This document shows positions 11,976 through 23,905 of a DNA stretch of 64,000 nucleotides, piece after piece. This stretch comes from Cryptomeria japonica. Lineage: Eukaryota; Streptophyta; Pinopsida; Cupressales; Cupressaceae. Within the stretch, counting starts at the first letter, position 1; every line of letters begins with the position of its first letter. The notes below the pieces were generated by a model, which saw nothing but the letters and a program-made list of their open reading frames with translations, had not been told where the DNA came from and made no database searches. The position numbers and the translations under genes are program-made. The stretch spans positions 527,183,475 through 527,247,474 of the forward strand of contig NC_081409.1 of NCBI RefSeq assembly GCF_030272615.1. Direction: 5' to 3'.

Positions 11976-13436
11976 TGTAAAGTTTTGATGCCAATAGCTA
12001 ACAAGATGAGAGGGGGGGGGGGTGAATCATACAAACTTAATCTTCCATAAAATCAACAGATTCAACCTCGGTAACTTATACTTCAGCAATATAACCAAAA
12101 ATTGCTAAACATGCTAACTCATAAACACATAATCATCATAACACATATAACACCAGATTTAACATGGAAACCCAAATAGGGAAAAACCACTGTGGGATTT
12201 CGGACCCACTAAGAAATATACCCTTCTAGAGTATGCTCGGTTAAAAGCAAATCCTGTTAAAGATTACAAACACATTGCTAGATGTGACCCGGTTAAAGGA
12301 TCTCCCTTAGATCTGTTAGGATCTTCACTTTGTTAGAAGTGACCTTGTCAAAGGATTTCAAACACTCAATTAGAATGTTACCTTGCTAGATGATTTACAA
12401 ATAAGATTGTTAGGTCCACTCAGTTAAGAGATTTTCTATCACTTTACAAAATAAGAGTAATAAAAATATATCTGCAACTTCACATCTAAAATGCTAAAGA
12501 AGATTCTTATTTTCTCAACACTATCTAGTCATAGGACTTATCTTGTCCCTCTACTGGGCTCCTTACTCTGTTATTCAAACAGGTCTTCAAGCTTCTATTC
12601 TCGGTAATCACTATGTAGCATCCCTGTGCTTACACTTGCCCGCTTCCATTGTTCATCAATAATTTCTTATTTATAAACAATTTGCTAACCGTTGAATCTC
12701 CTTGATCACATTTCCCATGATCAATCATACCCATCAGATCATCAAACTTGACTAGGTTCAATGTATCCTTCGATCTGAAAACATTTTACCTCACCTAGGA
12801 ACTTTCATTCCATTCTTGGAACTTGTGCTAGGTTAAGTGGTTCAATCTGTGATGTAGATCTAGCTCCTAAATTTTCAAAGCCGTAGATCCTTAAAAAAAT
12901 TCTTGCACGTCATATCAATCATTTAATCAATTCCAGCTAATCAGCTTCCTTCATTAAATAACGCTTTCATTTCTTCAATGTTGTCTGTCATAACTCGGTT
13001 GCAACTCAGTAAATACTAAACTTTACTCGGTAGAAATTCCACCTTCATTAACCGATATCGATAACCTTGGGGTTTACCGACTAGGTTCCTTAGGGTTTAC
13101 CAACTAGGTTCTTTGCTCAGTGACATAGTATAGTATTAACCTTACAATCAACAACATTGTAGGATATCAAAACAATCTAAACATCATGATCTCATCATTG
13201 TCTAACTCGGTAATAGTTGCCCATTGAATAACTTATTTCTCCCCTTATTCATCACATTCTTTCTATGTCTTTTACCGACATCTTAGTTCTCTTCAAATCA
13301 ATCTTCTCAAGATATGGCAACATCATATTGAATCAAAATATCAATTTCATGACATCAATGACAAAATAATGTTATAAAGATAGTTATCATCCTTCTTCAG
13401 TTATATCAATAATCTCCTTCTATTGAAATGCCAACA
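11976..13436 (-). repeat. Copia composite LTR-a (1461 bp)
   Basis: Plus strand TGTAAAGTTTTGATGCC to ..GAAATGCCAACA, followed at once by the polypurine tract on the minus strand. It shares diagnostic bases and a longer segment near 12120-12165 with LTR-c and not with LTR-b. It includes the G-run box GAGAGGGGGGGGGGTGAAT at about 12009. Confidence 0.85.
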
Positions 13437-13961
13437 ATCTCCCCCTTTGGCATTGATGGCAATACCAACTTTTAAATGGTAATACCAACAAGATATTCAA
13501 ATTGATTCAGATTCAGATTGCTGTGGAGACTTCTCCTGTTATCCTTGAGTTGTTTTCTTCTTCTCAAGTTGTCTAGGCTTTCTCCCTCTTTCATTAGTCT
13601 TCTCCCTTTTTAAGTAATCTTCTCCCCCTATCATTAGTCTTTTGTTATCTTCTTCATTTAGGGCTTTACCATTTAGTTCTACCATTTAGTCTTCTCCCCC
13701 TTTGACAACAATCCCAAAAAGTAAAAGAACTAAATCATGAACTCTTCTACTGTGAAGTGCTTGCTTTTGCTGAGTTACACATGCAAATGTAACATCTAAA
13801 ACTCGATCAGACCAATATTTCCTTCAATACTATTTCATGTATCCTATTCCTTGGTCACGTTCCTACACACCTTTAGAAAACTTCCTAAAGTGCGTAAATT
13901 AGCATCAATCCACACATAATATTTTGTAGATTCATCAAATTGATGCTTTCACCAAACTTTG
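13437..13961 (-). other. Polypurine tract and non-coding 3' end of the deleted Copia unit
   Basis: On the minus strand GCCAAAGGGGGAGAT (13437-13451) directly precedes LTR-a and is the polypurine tract that primes second-strand synthesis. Further C-rich copies on the plus strand (about 13625 and 13695, CTCCCCC type) look like additional tracts. No coding capacity is seen in the rest. Confidence 0.6.
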
Positions 13962-15033
13962 TCAGTGAGTAGAAGATAGGGGTAGGACCCCTAACTTGGT
14001 TCGGAGATACTCAAAAGTGTCTCTTGGTAGTGGCTTTGTGAAGATATCTGCAATTTGCTCCTTTGTGCTAACATATTCCAGCACAACTTTCTTTTCTTGA
14101 ACTTCTTCTCTAAGATAATGATACTTGATAGAAATATGTTTTGTCTTAGAGTGCATTACTGGATTCTTTGAAATGTTAATGGCACTCGTATTATCATAGA
14201 ATATAGTTATTGGCTCGGTAACCTTTTCATTTATACCTTCCAACAGTTGCTTGATCCATTCTATATTGGTACAATTCAATGCTACAACAACATATTTAGC
14301 TTCTACTGTTGACTGTGAAATACATCCTTGTTTCTTGCTAAGCCAACTCACTAGTCTTTCTCCTAAAAAGAAAGCTCCTCCACTTGTGCTTTTCTTGTCA
14401 TCAATTTTGCCTGCCCAATCAGCATCAGTATAAACTTTCATCAAAATTACTTAACTCAAATGCATGTAGCTTACCAATAGTAGCATCCAAAGAAACTGGC
14501 ATATTTGGTACAAACCTTAGTTCATTGATTGCAGAGACTCAAATGGCATAAGTAGGTAGAATTGTTCTAAGCAACTTACTTGTTACATCCTTTTCTTCAA
14601 TAGTTCCTCCTGCTCCTTTGATTTTATTGACAGTCTCCTTTAACCTTGTACTGTATTGAGTTATGTTCTCACCTTCATTCATTCTCATGGATTCAATTTG
14701 TCCTCTTAGACTATCTACTTTTGCTCTCTGAACATGTTCATCACTGCCATACATAGATATGAGCTTGGTCCACATTGCTTTTGCATCATTACAGCCTTCT
14801 AGATCAATTAACTCTGAGTCGGTCAATGTTGATGTTATTTCAATCATAGCTTGAATATGTTCTTCCTTTACCTTTATCTCTTCCAAGGTCATCGAGTCGG
14901 TGCTTGGTGGTATGTAATCATTCTCCAGATAATATGTTGCATATTCTCCAATTCTTGATAAATACAGCTTCATCCTTTTCTGCCATGTGGAGAAACTTGA
15001 CTTGTTTAGCTTTGGTGCATCCCTTTTATACAT
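13962..15033 (-). pseudogene. Deleted Copia unit: gag N-terminus joined to RNase H C-terminus
   Basis: On the minus strand the gag start (MYKRDAPKLNKSSFSTWQKR, 15033) runs about 190 codons, with one stop at 14539. It then jumps at 14440-14447 into RNase H (VYTDADWAGKIDDKKSTSGG) and ends at 13962 (..LGVLPLSSTH). All of protease, integrase and RT is missing. The junction octamer ATCAAAAT occurs at both breakpoints in the full unit (17511-17518 and 20627-20634), so the 3.1-kb loss looks like deletion or template switching at microhomology. Residual gag and RNase H are closer to the family pattern than in the full unit. Confidence 0.8.
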
Positions 15034-15083
15034 TTTCGGATCTTTGCCTCATGTACCTTTAAACTTTTCTGCTGAAGTCCAAA

Positions 15084-15095
15084 GCTCTGATACCA
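15084..15095 (-). promoter_or_regulatory. Primer-binding site next to LTR-b
   Basis: The minus strand reads TGGTATCAGAGC, tRNA-iMet type, two bases inside LTR-b. LTR-b thus acts as 5' LTR of the deleted unit while its other side meets the full unit's polypurine tract. Confidence 0.8.
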
Positions 15096-15097
15096 AT

Positions 15098-16512
15098 TGT
15101 AAAGTTCTAATGCCAATGGATAACAAGATGAGAGGGGGGGTGAATCATAAAAACTTAATCTTCCATAAAATCAACAGATTCAACCTCAGTAACTTATACT
15201 TCTGCAATATAACCAAAAACTGCTAAACATGCTAACTCATAAACATATATCACATATTTAACATGGAAACCCAAATAGGGAAAAACCATTGTGGGATTTC
15301 GGACCCACTAAGAAATATACCCTTCTATAGTATGCTTGGTTAAAAGCAAATCCTGTTAAAGATTACAAACACATTGCTAGATGTGACTCGGTTAAAGGAT
15401 CTCCCTTAGATCTATTAGGATCTTCACTTTGTTAGAAGTGACCTTGTCAAAGGATTTCAAACACTCAATTAGAATGTTACCTTGCTAGAGGATTTACAAA
15501 TAAGACTGTTAGGTCCACTCGGTTAAGATATTTTCTGTCACTTTACAAAATAACAGTAATAAAAATATATCTGCAACTTCACATCTAAAAAGCTAAAGCA
15601 GTTTCTTATTTCCTCACCACTGTCTAGTCATAGGACTTATCTTGTCCCTCTGCTGGGCTCCTTACTCAGTTATTCAAATAGGTCTTCAAGATTCTGTGCT
15701 CAGTAATCACTATGTAGCATCCCTGTGCTTACACTTGCCCGCTTCCATTGTTCATCAATAATTTCTTATTTATAAACAATTTGCTAACTGATGAATCTCC
15801 TTGATCACATTTCCCATGATCAATCATAGCCATCAGATCATCAAACTTGACTACGTTCAATGTATCCTTTGATCTGAAAACATTTTACCTCGCCTAGGAA
15901 CTTGCATTCCATTCTTGGAACTTGTGCTAGTTAAGCGGTTCAATCTGTGTTGTAGATCTAGCTCCTGAATTTTCAAAGCCATAGATCCTTAACAAATTTC
16001 TTGCACATCATATCAATCATTTAATCAATTCCAGCTAATCAGCTTCCTTCATTAAATAATGCTTTCATTCCTTCAATGTTGTTTGTCATAACTCGGTTGC
16101 AACTCGGTAAATACTAAACTTTACTCAGTAGACATTCCGCCTTCATTAACCGATATCGATAACCTTAGGGTTTACCGACTAGGTTCTTTGCAAGATGACA
16201 TAGTATAGTATTAACCTTACAATCAACAACATATGTAGGATATCAAAACAATCTAAACATCATGATCTCATCATTGTCTAACTTAGTAATAGTTGCCCAT
16301 TGAATAATTTATTTCTCCCCTTATTCATCACATTCTTTCTGTGTCTTTTACCGACATCTTAATTCTGTTCAAATCAATCTTCTCAAGATATGGCAACATC
16401 ATACTAAATCAAAATATCAATTTCATGACATCAATGACAAAATAATGTTATAAAAATAGTTATCATCCTTCTTCAGTTATATCAATAATCTCCTTCTATT
16501 TAAATGCCAACA
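15098..16512 (-). repeat. Copia composite LTR-b, shared by both units (1415 bp)
   Basis: It starts TGTAAAGTTCTAATGCC and ends ..AAATGCCAACA. It differs from LTR-a and LTR-c at many positions, lacks about 20 bp near 15240, and lacks one of their two GGTTCCTTAGGGTTTA-type copies near 16175. So it is the odd one of the three. Confidence 0.85.
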
Positions 16513-17039
16513 ATCTCCCCCTTTGGCATTGATGGCAATACGAACTGTTAAATGGTAATACCAAGAAGATATTAAATTGATTCGGATTCAGATTGCTATG
16601 GAGACTTCTCCTGTTATCCTTGAGTTGTTTTCTTCTTCTGAAGTTTTCTAGGCTTTCTCCCTCTTTCATTAGTCTTCTCCTTTTTCAATAACCTTCTCCC
16701 CCTGTCATTAGTCTTCTGTTATCTTCTTCATTTAGGGCTTTACATTTAGTTCTACCATTTAGTCTTCTCCCCCTTTGACAACAATGCCAAAAAGTAAAAG
16801 AACTAAATCATGAACTCTTCTGCTTTGAAGTGCTTGCTTTTGCTGAGTTACACATGCAAATGTAACATCTAAAACTCGATCAGAGCAATCTTTCCTTCAA
16901 TACTATTTCATGTATCCAATTCCCTGGTCACGTTCCTGTACACCTTTAGAAAACTTCCTAAAGTGCGTAAATCAGCATCAATCCACACATAATATTCTAT
17001 AGATTCATCGAATTGATTCTTTCACCAAACTCTGTCAGT
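16513..17039 (-). other. Polypurine tract and non-coding 3' end of the full Copia unit
   Basis: GCCAAAGGGGGAGAT (minus strand, 16513-16527) borders LTR-b. The rest aligns with 13452-13961 and also has extra CTCCCCC tracts. No gene is seen. Confidence 0.6.
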
Positions 17040-18622
17040 GAGTAGAAGATAGGGGTAGGACCCCTATCTTTCTTTAGAGATACTCAAAAGTGTCTCTTGG
17101 TAGTGGCTTTGTGAAGATGTCTACAATTTGCTCCTTTGTGCTAACATATTCCAGCACAACTTTCTTTTCTTGAACTTCTTCTCTGAGATAATGATACTTG
17201 ATAGAAATATGTTTTATCTTAGAGTGCATTACTAGATTCTTTGAAATGTTAATGGCACTAGTGTTATCACAGAATATAGTTACTGGCTTGGTATTTCATT
17301 TATACCTTCCAACAATTACTTGATCTATGCTATATTGGTACAATTCAATGCTGCAGCAACATATTCAGCTTTTGTTGTTGACTGTGAAATACATCCTTGT
17401 TTCTTGCTAAGCCAACTCACTAGTCTTTCTCCTAAAAAGAAAGCTCCTCCACTTGTGCTTTTCTTGTCATCAATGTTGCCTACCTAATCAGCATCAGTAT
17501 AAACTTTTAAATCAAAATCATTACTCTTTTCATATACTAAGGCATAATCTTCAGTGCCTCTCAGGTATCTGAAAATTCTCTTGATTGTTGTCATATGGGT
17601 TTCTTTGGGATCTGCAAAGAATCTTGCAACAATACCTACTGCATGTTCTATATCCGGTCTACTGTGCACAACATATTGTAACTTTCCAATCATGGATCGG
17701 TAAAGTGTCTCATCAATAGATCCATATTCATCATTCTTTGATAGTTTACAGTTACTAGTCATAGGAGTACTTACAGGTTTAGAATCCTCCATTCCAAATT
17801 TCTTCAAGATTTCCTTTATGTACTTGGATTGAGTAATGAAAATACCATCTTTCATTTGCAGTATCTGTAAACCTATAAAATACTTTATCTCACCGATTAG
17901 TGACATCTCAAATTCTTTGCACATTTAATTACCAAAGTTTTTGCATAGATAATCATTTCCACAAAATATAATGTCATATCAACAAATATGGCTAAGATTA
18001 GTATTCCATTGTCTTCATCATTCTTCATGTACATATTGTTGTTTTCACTTGTTCTTATAAAACCAATCTTGATTAAGTAAGAGTACAATCTCTCATACCA
18101 TGCTCTAGGTGCTTGTTTCAGACCATATAAAGCTTTGTTCAATTTACATACCTAATCTTTTCTCTTGTCTTCAGCAAATCCTTCAGGTTGTTCAATATAA
18201 ACTTCTTCTTCTAGTATACCATTCAAAAATGCAGATTTAACATCCATTTGATATACTTTGAAATTTTTGAAAGCAGCATATGCCAACAATGTTCTTACTC
18301 CTTCAATTCTAGCCACAGGTGCAAAGGTCTCACCATAATCTATTCCTTCTTCTTGAGCATATCCTTTGCAAACTAGTCTTGCTTTATTTCAAATGACCTC
18401 ACCTTTTTCATTTAGCTTGTTTCTGAAAATCCACTTTGTACCGATTACATTTTTGTCCTTCGGTCTTGGGACTAGTGTCCATGTGTCATTGTTCTTGATT
18501 TGATCAATCTCTTCTGTCATAGCATTTACCCAATCTTCATTGTTAAATGCCTCTTTTACTATTCTCAGTTCAAATTCAGATATCAGAAATGTGTTCTGTC
18601 TTAGTTTGTTCCTTTTCATCAC
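17040..18622 (-). pseudogene. Copia reverse transcriptase and RNase H, frameshifted
   Basis: RT begins at about 18570 (AMTEEIDQIKNNDTWTLV) and contains KSAFLNG, NKALYGLKQAPRAWYERL and, at the active site, an FVD where YVDD is expected. A 2-bp insertion at about 17975-17979 shifts the frame inside that box; the downstream RT (MCKEFEMSLIGEIKYFIGLQI) continues from 17924 in another frame. RNase H follows (VYTDAD at about 17490, then DDKKSTSGGAFF and the terminal FTKPLPRDTFEYL), with more stops. The enzyme would copy the element RNA into DNA. The active-site break makes this copy non-functional. Confidence 0.85.
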
Positions 18623-19636
18623 TGGATCATCCTTATCTCCTATAATTTGACTTGATGCATGATTCCTTCTGACATATTTGGCTAATACAGGCTTGGTAGG
18701 CTCAGTATGATCTTCTTCATCACTCGGTAACTAGATATTCTCTTCATTTTCTTCAGTAACTCTCTCAGTAGGACTTGTCGGTTGAACATAGACAAATTCT
18801 TCATAATCTTCTAGTTCCTTGGAATTTCCTTCATCATTTCTTTCTGCAAATTCATCAATTTTCACATTTGCACTTTCTACTATTTTGTTAGATGATTTGA
18901 TCAGACATTTAAATGCTTTGCTTCTAGAAGAATAACCTAGAAATGTTCCTCCTTCACTTTTTTGATCAAACTTTCCATTTCTGTCATCTTTGTGTACATA
19001 GCATCTACTTCCAAAGATTTTAAAGTAACTTACATTAGGTTTCTTGTCATACCAGATTTCATATGGTGTCTTCAAAGTTCCTTTCTTCAGTTGTACTTGG
19101 TTCAGGGTGTAAACAGTAGTGGTTATTGCTTCTATCCAAAAAATTTGTGGCACTCTCTTTTCAATCATCAGGGTTCTGGCACAATCCACAATAGATATGT
19201 TTCTTCTCTTAGCTATCCCATTTTGTTGTGGAGTTCTTGATGCAGAGACTTGTCTTTTTATACCATGATCATTGCAGAATAAGTTAAATTCATCAGAGGT
19301 GAACTCTCCTCCTCTATTAGATCTAAGACATTTCAGCTATCTTCCTATTTCATTTTCAACTCTTGCCTTGTATCATTTAAACATTTGAAAAGCTTCTGAT
19401 TTATCTTTTACAAACATAATTGACATCAACCTTGAATAATCATCCACAAATAATATGAAATATTTATCACTGTAATAACTCTGAACTTTCATAGGACCAC
19501 AAAGATCAGTATGCACAAGATCTAAAATTCCCTTAGAAGTGTAGGACTTACTTGTAAAGCTTGATCTTGTCATCTTACCCATCTGGCATCCTCGACATAT
19601 AGCATTCTCAGGTTTCTCCAAACTCGGTAGACCTCT
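18623..19636 (-). pseudogene. Copia integrase, broken by stops
   Basis: The same frame as protease continues. CRGCQMGKMTRSSF is the end of the zinc-binding region. HTDLCGP and VDDYS mark the first catalytic Asp region, SNRGGEF stands where the second Asp block (usually SDNGGEF) is expected, and TPQQNG precedes the expected Glu. The C-terminal part (WYDKKPNVSYFKIFGSRCYVH, about 19030) is typical of Copia. In-frame stops occur near 19637, 19373, 19335 and 18731; several are TGA where Arg fits. Integrase inserts the cDNA into the genome. Confidence 0.8.
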
Positions 19637-19639
19637 TAC

Positions 19640-20182
19640 TCAATGCTTCTTACTTATTTTGATCAAATTATCAAAATTTACATGACAAAACCTTTTATGC
19701 CATAACCAGGTATCATCTATCTTTGCATAAAGACACTTGTTCTGAGTTGAGTCAAGGTGAAATGTGTTACCTTTTGTTTGAGTCCCGGTAGCTGCTAACT
19801 TTCCATGCTTGTCATGAACTTTGACAATTCCTTTCTGAAATTCTATTTGGTAACCTGTGTTGTTTAGTTGTGCTACACTCAACAAATTGTATTTCAAACC
19901 TTCAACCCAATAAACATCATCACATTTTGCATTGTCAAGAAGTGTGATAGAGCCTTTACCTTTTACCGGACATGGTGCATCATTACTAAATCTTACATAG
20001 CCTCCATCATAATCTTCTATTTTAACAAATTTGTGCTTATCACCTATCATGTGATGTGAGCATCCACTATCTATGATCCAAGAATCATTATTAATTATGT
20101 GAGATATTAAGGCTTTTTCTTCATACCTTTCTTCATCTGATCCATCTTTAATAGCCACATAAACAACTTCCTCTGTGTCCAT
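19640..20182 (-). pseudogene. Copia protease and pre-integrase region
   Basis: SWIIDSGCSHHM (about 20090-20055) holds the Asp-Ser-Gly active site of the retropepsin. WLWHKRFCHVNFDNL (about 19710-19670) is the pre-integrase zinc-binding block. The segment is in frame with gag upstream (two stops between, at 20255 and about 20235) and with integrase downstream. The first gag-pro stop is a TGA where Arg fits (Y-R-G-Y-stop). Confidence 0.8.
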
Positions 20183-20254
20183 TTCATTAGATTTATCATC
20201 ATTGTATTCCTCATTGGCAATTAGGCATGTCTTTTAATCTCTCCTTCTGAAATC

Positions 20255-21220
20255 TCAGTATCCTCTATAGTGATTGTCTTTCTGCCTGTTATCTCGGTAT
20301 TCTCTCTTTTCACTAGATTCTTTGTCAGGGCAGTTAGAAGCCATATGTTCTATTTTATCACAATTGAAACATTTTAAACGTAGCTTTCCTTTATACTTAC
20401 CTTTTCCTCTTGGTAACCTTCTGGCTAATAATGCTTCAAACTCTTCTTGATTTTTGATTTCTTCATATAGTTTGTGTACCTCTTCCATGTTTTTGTGAAA
20501 TCTTTCACTTGTTCCACTGTGATTTCCTTCAGTATACTTGTGCATTCTATCATTGTAATCATCAGATTCACCAATATGAAAAGAACTGAATCTAGATTCT
20601 ACTTTATTCACCGAAGACCCACTATTATCAAAATTACTTAACTCAAATGCATGTAGCTTACCAATAGTAGCATCCAAAGAAACTGGCATATTTGGTACAG
20701 ACCTTAGTTCATTGATTGTAGAGACTCGAATGGCATAAGCAGGTAGAAGTTTTCTAAGCAACTTACTTGTTACATCCTGTTCTTCAATAGTTCCTCCTGC
20801 TCCTTTGATTGGATTGACAACCTCCTTTAACCTTGTATTGTATTGAGTTATGTTCTCAACTTCATTCATTCTCATGGATTCAAGTTGTCCTCTTAGACTA
20901 TCTACTTTTTCTCTCTGAACATGTTCATCACCGCCATACACAAATATGAGCTTGGTCCACATTTCTTTTGCATCATTACAACCTTCTAGATCATTAAACT
21001 CTGAGTCGGTCAATGCTGATGTTATTTCAATCATAGCTTGAATATGTTCTTTCTTTACCTTTATCTCTTCCAAGGTCATCGGGTTAGTGCTTGGTGGTAT
21101 GTAATCAATCTCCAAATAATATGTTGCATATTCTCCAATTCCTGATAAATGTAGCTTCATCCTTTTCTGCCATGTGGAGAAACTTGACTTGTTCAGCTTT
21201 GGTGCATCCCTTTTATACAT
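20255..21220 (-). CDS. Copia gag (321 codons, open)
   Basis: Start MYKRDAPKLNKSSF lies 65 bases inside LTR-c, after the primer site. Residues about 10-180 form the Copia gag (UBN2-type) domain, with WTKLI, KVDSLRGQLESMRM and KLLRKLLPAYA. A single knuckle CFNCDKIEHMASNC lies at about residues 284-297, followed by a charged tail. The frame ends with TGA at 20255, and protease continues in the same frame. Intact gags of this class are usually joined to pol, so this stop is probably a mutation, although the gag itself is complete. It would form the particle and bind RNA. Confidence 0.8.
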   Translation of the reverse strand: MYKRDAPKLNKSSFSTWQKRMKLHLSGIGEYATYYLEIDYIPPSTNPMTLEEIKVKKEHIQAMIEITSALTDSEFNDLEGCNDAKEMWTKLIFVYGGDEHVQREKVDSLRGQLESMRMNEVENITQYNTRLKEVVNPIKGAGGTIEEQDVTSKLLRKLLPAYAIRVSTINELRSVPNMPVSLDATIGKLHAFELSNFDNSGSSVNKVESRFSSFHIGESDDYNDRMHKYTEGNHSGTSERFHKNMEEVHKLYEEIKNQEEFEALLARRLPRGKGKYKGKLRLKCFNCDKIEHMASNCPDKESSEKREYRDNRQKDNHYRGY

Positions 21221-21271
21221 CTTCGGATCTTTGCTTCAAGTACCTTTAAACTTTTCTTCTAGAGTCCAAGT

Positions 21272-21282
21272 CTCTGATACCA
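21272..21282 (-). promoter_or_regulatory. Primer-binding site next to LTR-c
   Basis: The minus strand reads TGGTATCAGAG two bases inside LTR-c, matching the tRNA-iMet 3' end. Confidence 0.85.
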
Positions 21283-21284
21283 AT

Positions 21285-22742
21285 TGTAAAGTTCTGATGC
21301 CAATAGCTAACAAGATGAGAGGGGGGGGTGAATCATACAAACTTAATCTTCCATAAAATCAACAGATTCAACCTCGGTAACTTATACTTCAGCAATATAA
21401 CCAAAAACTGCTAAACATGCTAACTCATAAACACATAATCATCATAACACATATAACACCAGATTTAACGTGGAAACCCAAATAGGGAAAAACCACTGTG
21501 GGATTTCGGACCCACTAAGAAATATACCCTTCTAGAGTATGCTCGGTTAATAGCAAATCCTGTTAAAGATTACAAACACATTGCTAGATGTGACCCGGTT
21601 AAAGGATTTCCCTCAGATCTGTTAGGATCTTCACTTTGTTAGAAGTGACCTTGTCAAAGGATTTCAAACACTCAATTAGAATGTTACCTTTCTATAGGAT
21701 TTACAAATAAGATTGTTAGGTCCACTCAGTTAAGAGATTTTCTGTCACTTTACAAAATAAGAGTAATAAAAATTTATCTGCAACTTCACATCTAAAATGC
21801 TAAAGCAAATTCTTATTTGCTCAACAATGTCAATACATGGGACTTATCTTGTCCCTCTGCTAGGCTCCTTACTCTGTTATTCAAATAGGTCTTCAAGCTT
21901 CTGTTCTCGGTAATCACTATGTAGCATCCCTGTGCTTACACTTGCCCGCTTCCATTGTTCATCAATAATTTCTTATTTATAAACAATTTGCTAACCACTG
22001 AATCTCCTTGATCACATTTCCCATGATCAATCATAGCCATCAAATCATCAAACTTGACTAGGTTCAATGTATCCTTCGATCTAAAAATGTTTTACCTCAC
22101 CTAGGAACTTGCGTTCCATTCTTGGAACTTGTGCTAGGTTAAGCGGTTCAATCTGTGCTATAGATCTAGCTCCTGAATTTTCAAAGTCATAGATCCTTAA
22201 CAAATTTCTTGCACGTCATATCAATCATTTAATCAATTCCCTCTAATCAGCTTCCTTCATTAAATAATGCTTTCATTCCTTCAATGTTGTCTGTCATAAC
22301 TCGGTTGCAACTTGGTAAATACTAAACTTTACTCAGTAGACATTCCGCCTTCATTAACCGATATTGATAACCTTAGGGTTTACTGACTAGGTTCCTTAGG
22401 GTTTACTGACTAGGTTCTTTGTTCGGTGACATAGTATAGTATTAACCTTACAATCAACAACATATGTAGGATATCAAAACAATCTAAACATCATGATCTC
22501 ATCATTGTCTAACTCGGTAATAGTTGTCCATTGAATAACTTATTTCTCCCCTTACTCATCGCATTCTTTCTATGTCTTTTCCTAACATCTTAATTCTCTT
22601 CAAATCAATCTTCTCAAGATATGGCAACATCATACTGAATCAAAATATCAATTTCATGACATCAATGACAAAATAATGTTATAAAGATAGTTATCATTCT
22701 TCTTCACTTATATCAATAATCTCCTTCTATTGAAATGCCAAC
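21285..22742 (-). repeat. Copia composite LTR-c (last base displaced to 38951)
   Basis: It starts TGTAAAGTTCTGATGCC and ends GAAATGCCAAC, with the final A found at 38951 after Tat-II and its duplicated CCAAC. It is 1459 bp when joined. It is closer to LTR-a than to LTR-b. Confidence 0.85.
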
Positions 22743-23526
22743 TGTAGACACCTAAAATTGTCCAGTCTAATTAAATAAATATTTTATTTATTTAATTATC
22801 TAAGCCTAATTCTTCTATTAATTAAATAAATCTTTATTTATTTAATTAATTCATTTATCCTCTTCTAGCCTTATTTCTCATTTAAATAAATACAGTTATT
22901 TATTTAAATTATCCTTTTCCTAAATTAAATAAATACTTTTATTTATTTAATTGTCTTATTCTTCTATTAATTAAATAAATCTTTATTTATTTAATTAATT
23001 CATTATCTTTTTCTACACATGACACATGTCATTCATCTCTTAATTCATACACTACCTACCTCTTTCATTATTTTGGTATTTCTTATACCTACCCTCTAAT
23101 CCTAGCCGACCTCCTTTTTACACCTCTCAATCTTATCCCTCCATTTCATATTGTGTCTTCTATTTAAGAAGATGCTTTCTTCATTGTCAAACCCTAATGA
23201 CACATCCTAATGACTGATTTTGGAGTACTTGGCTACACTACGATCCTACTTGCAACCACATTCCGTTCTTTGTTGAGCTCTTGTGCATATAAAAATCTGA
23301 GAGCAAATATATCAAGCAAGATCAATGGAGATAGGAAGAATGGAGATCAAAACCCTATTGGACATGTGATGGTATAATCTTTGTGATTTCATTTGATTTG
23401 CATTGTCTTAGGTAATCTTCATATGTTATGGTGGATCTTTGTTGATTGTTAGGCTAGGGTTTTGTGGTTGAGTTCATTTAGCCTTTCAATATTGTTGTTT
23501 ATTGTTATCCATTTTCACCATATACA
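22743..23526 (+). repeat. Tat-II 5' LTR (784 bp)
   Basis: It starts TGTAGACACCTAAAATTGTC and ends ..TTCACCATATACA. The first 260 bp are rich in TTAAATAAAT and ATTTATTTAA inverted units. The LTR ends next to TTTTGGCATGCCTGG, the primer-site position. No difference from the 3' LTR was found in a line-by-line comparison. Confidence 0.92.
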
Positions 23527-23637
23527 TTTTGGCATGCCTGGTGGGACTCTTGTCCCTTTGCATTTAACATTTTTGTTGCAGATTTTACATTTTTGAAGTT
23601 GCAGATCGGACAGTTTTCGACAACATTTTAGGTTTTT

Positions 23638-23905
23638 CCGCGTCTGCGAGTGTTCGGATCGCGTTTTTGTGTTTCAGAAGCGTCTGCGATATCGAGAATC
23701 GAGTCTGTGTTTCTGCCAATTTTTATTTTTTTTTGCAGGTTTCTGGAATCGCGTCTGAGAATTTTAACCGCGTCTGTGATTGATCTTATCGCGTCTGCAC
23801 TCGGAAGTCGCGTCTGTGACCTCTGATCGCGTCTGTGAACTACAGAACCGCGTCTGTGTCGTACAGACGCGTCTGTGTCTGGTATAAAGGCGTCTGTGCA
23901 TTCTG
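23638..23905 (+). repeat. GCGTCTGTG motif array 1 (sense leader)
   Basis: About twelve copies of GCGTCTG(T/C)G(A/T), many preceded by CC or TC, are spaced about 15-30 bp apart and separated by unrelated bases. This is not a simple tandem repeat. Confidence 0.8.

Noticed and set aside
23527-23560. Assigning the Tat primer site to a particular tRNA
   Set aside because: TGGCATGCCTGG did not match a tRNA 3' end that I could name with confidence.
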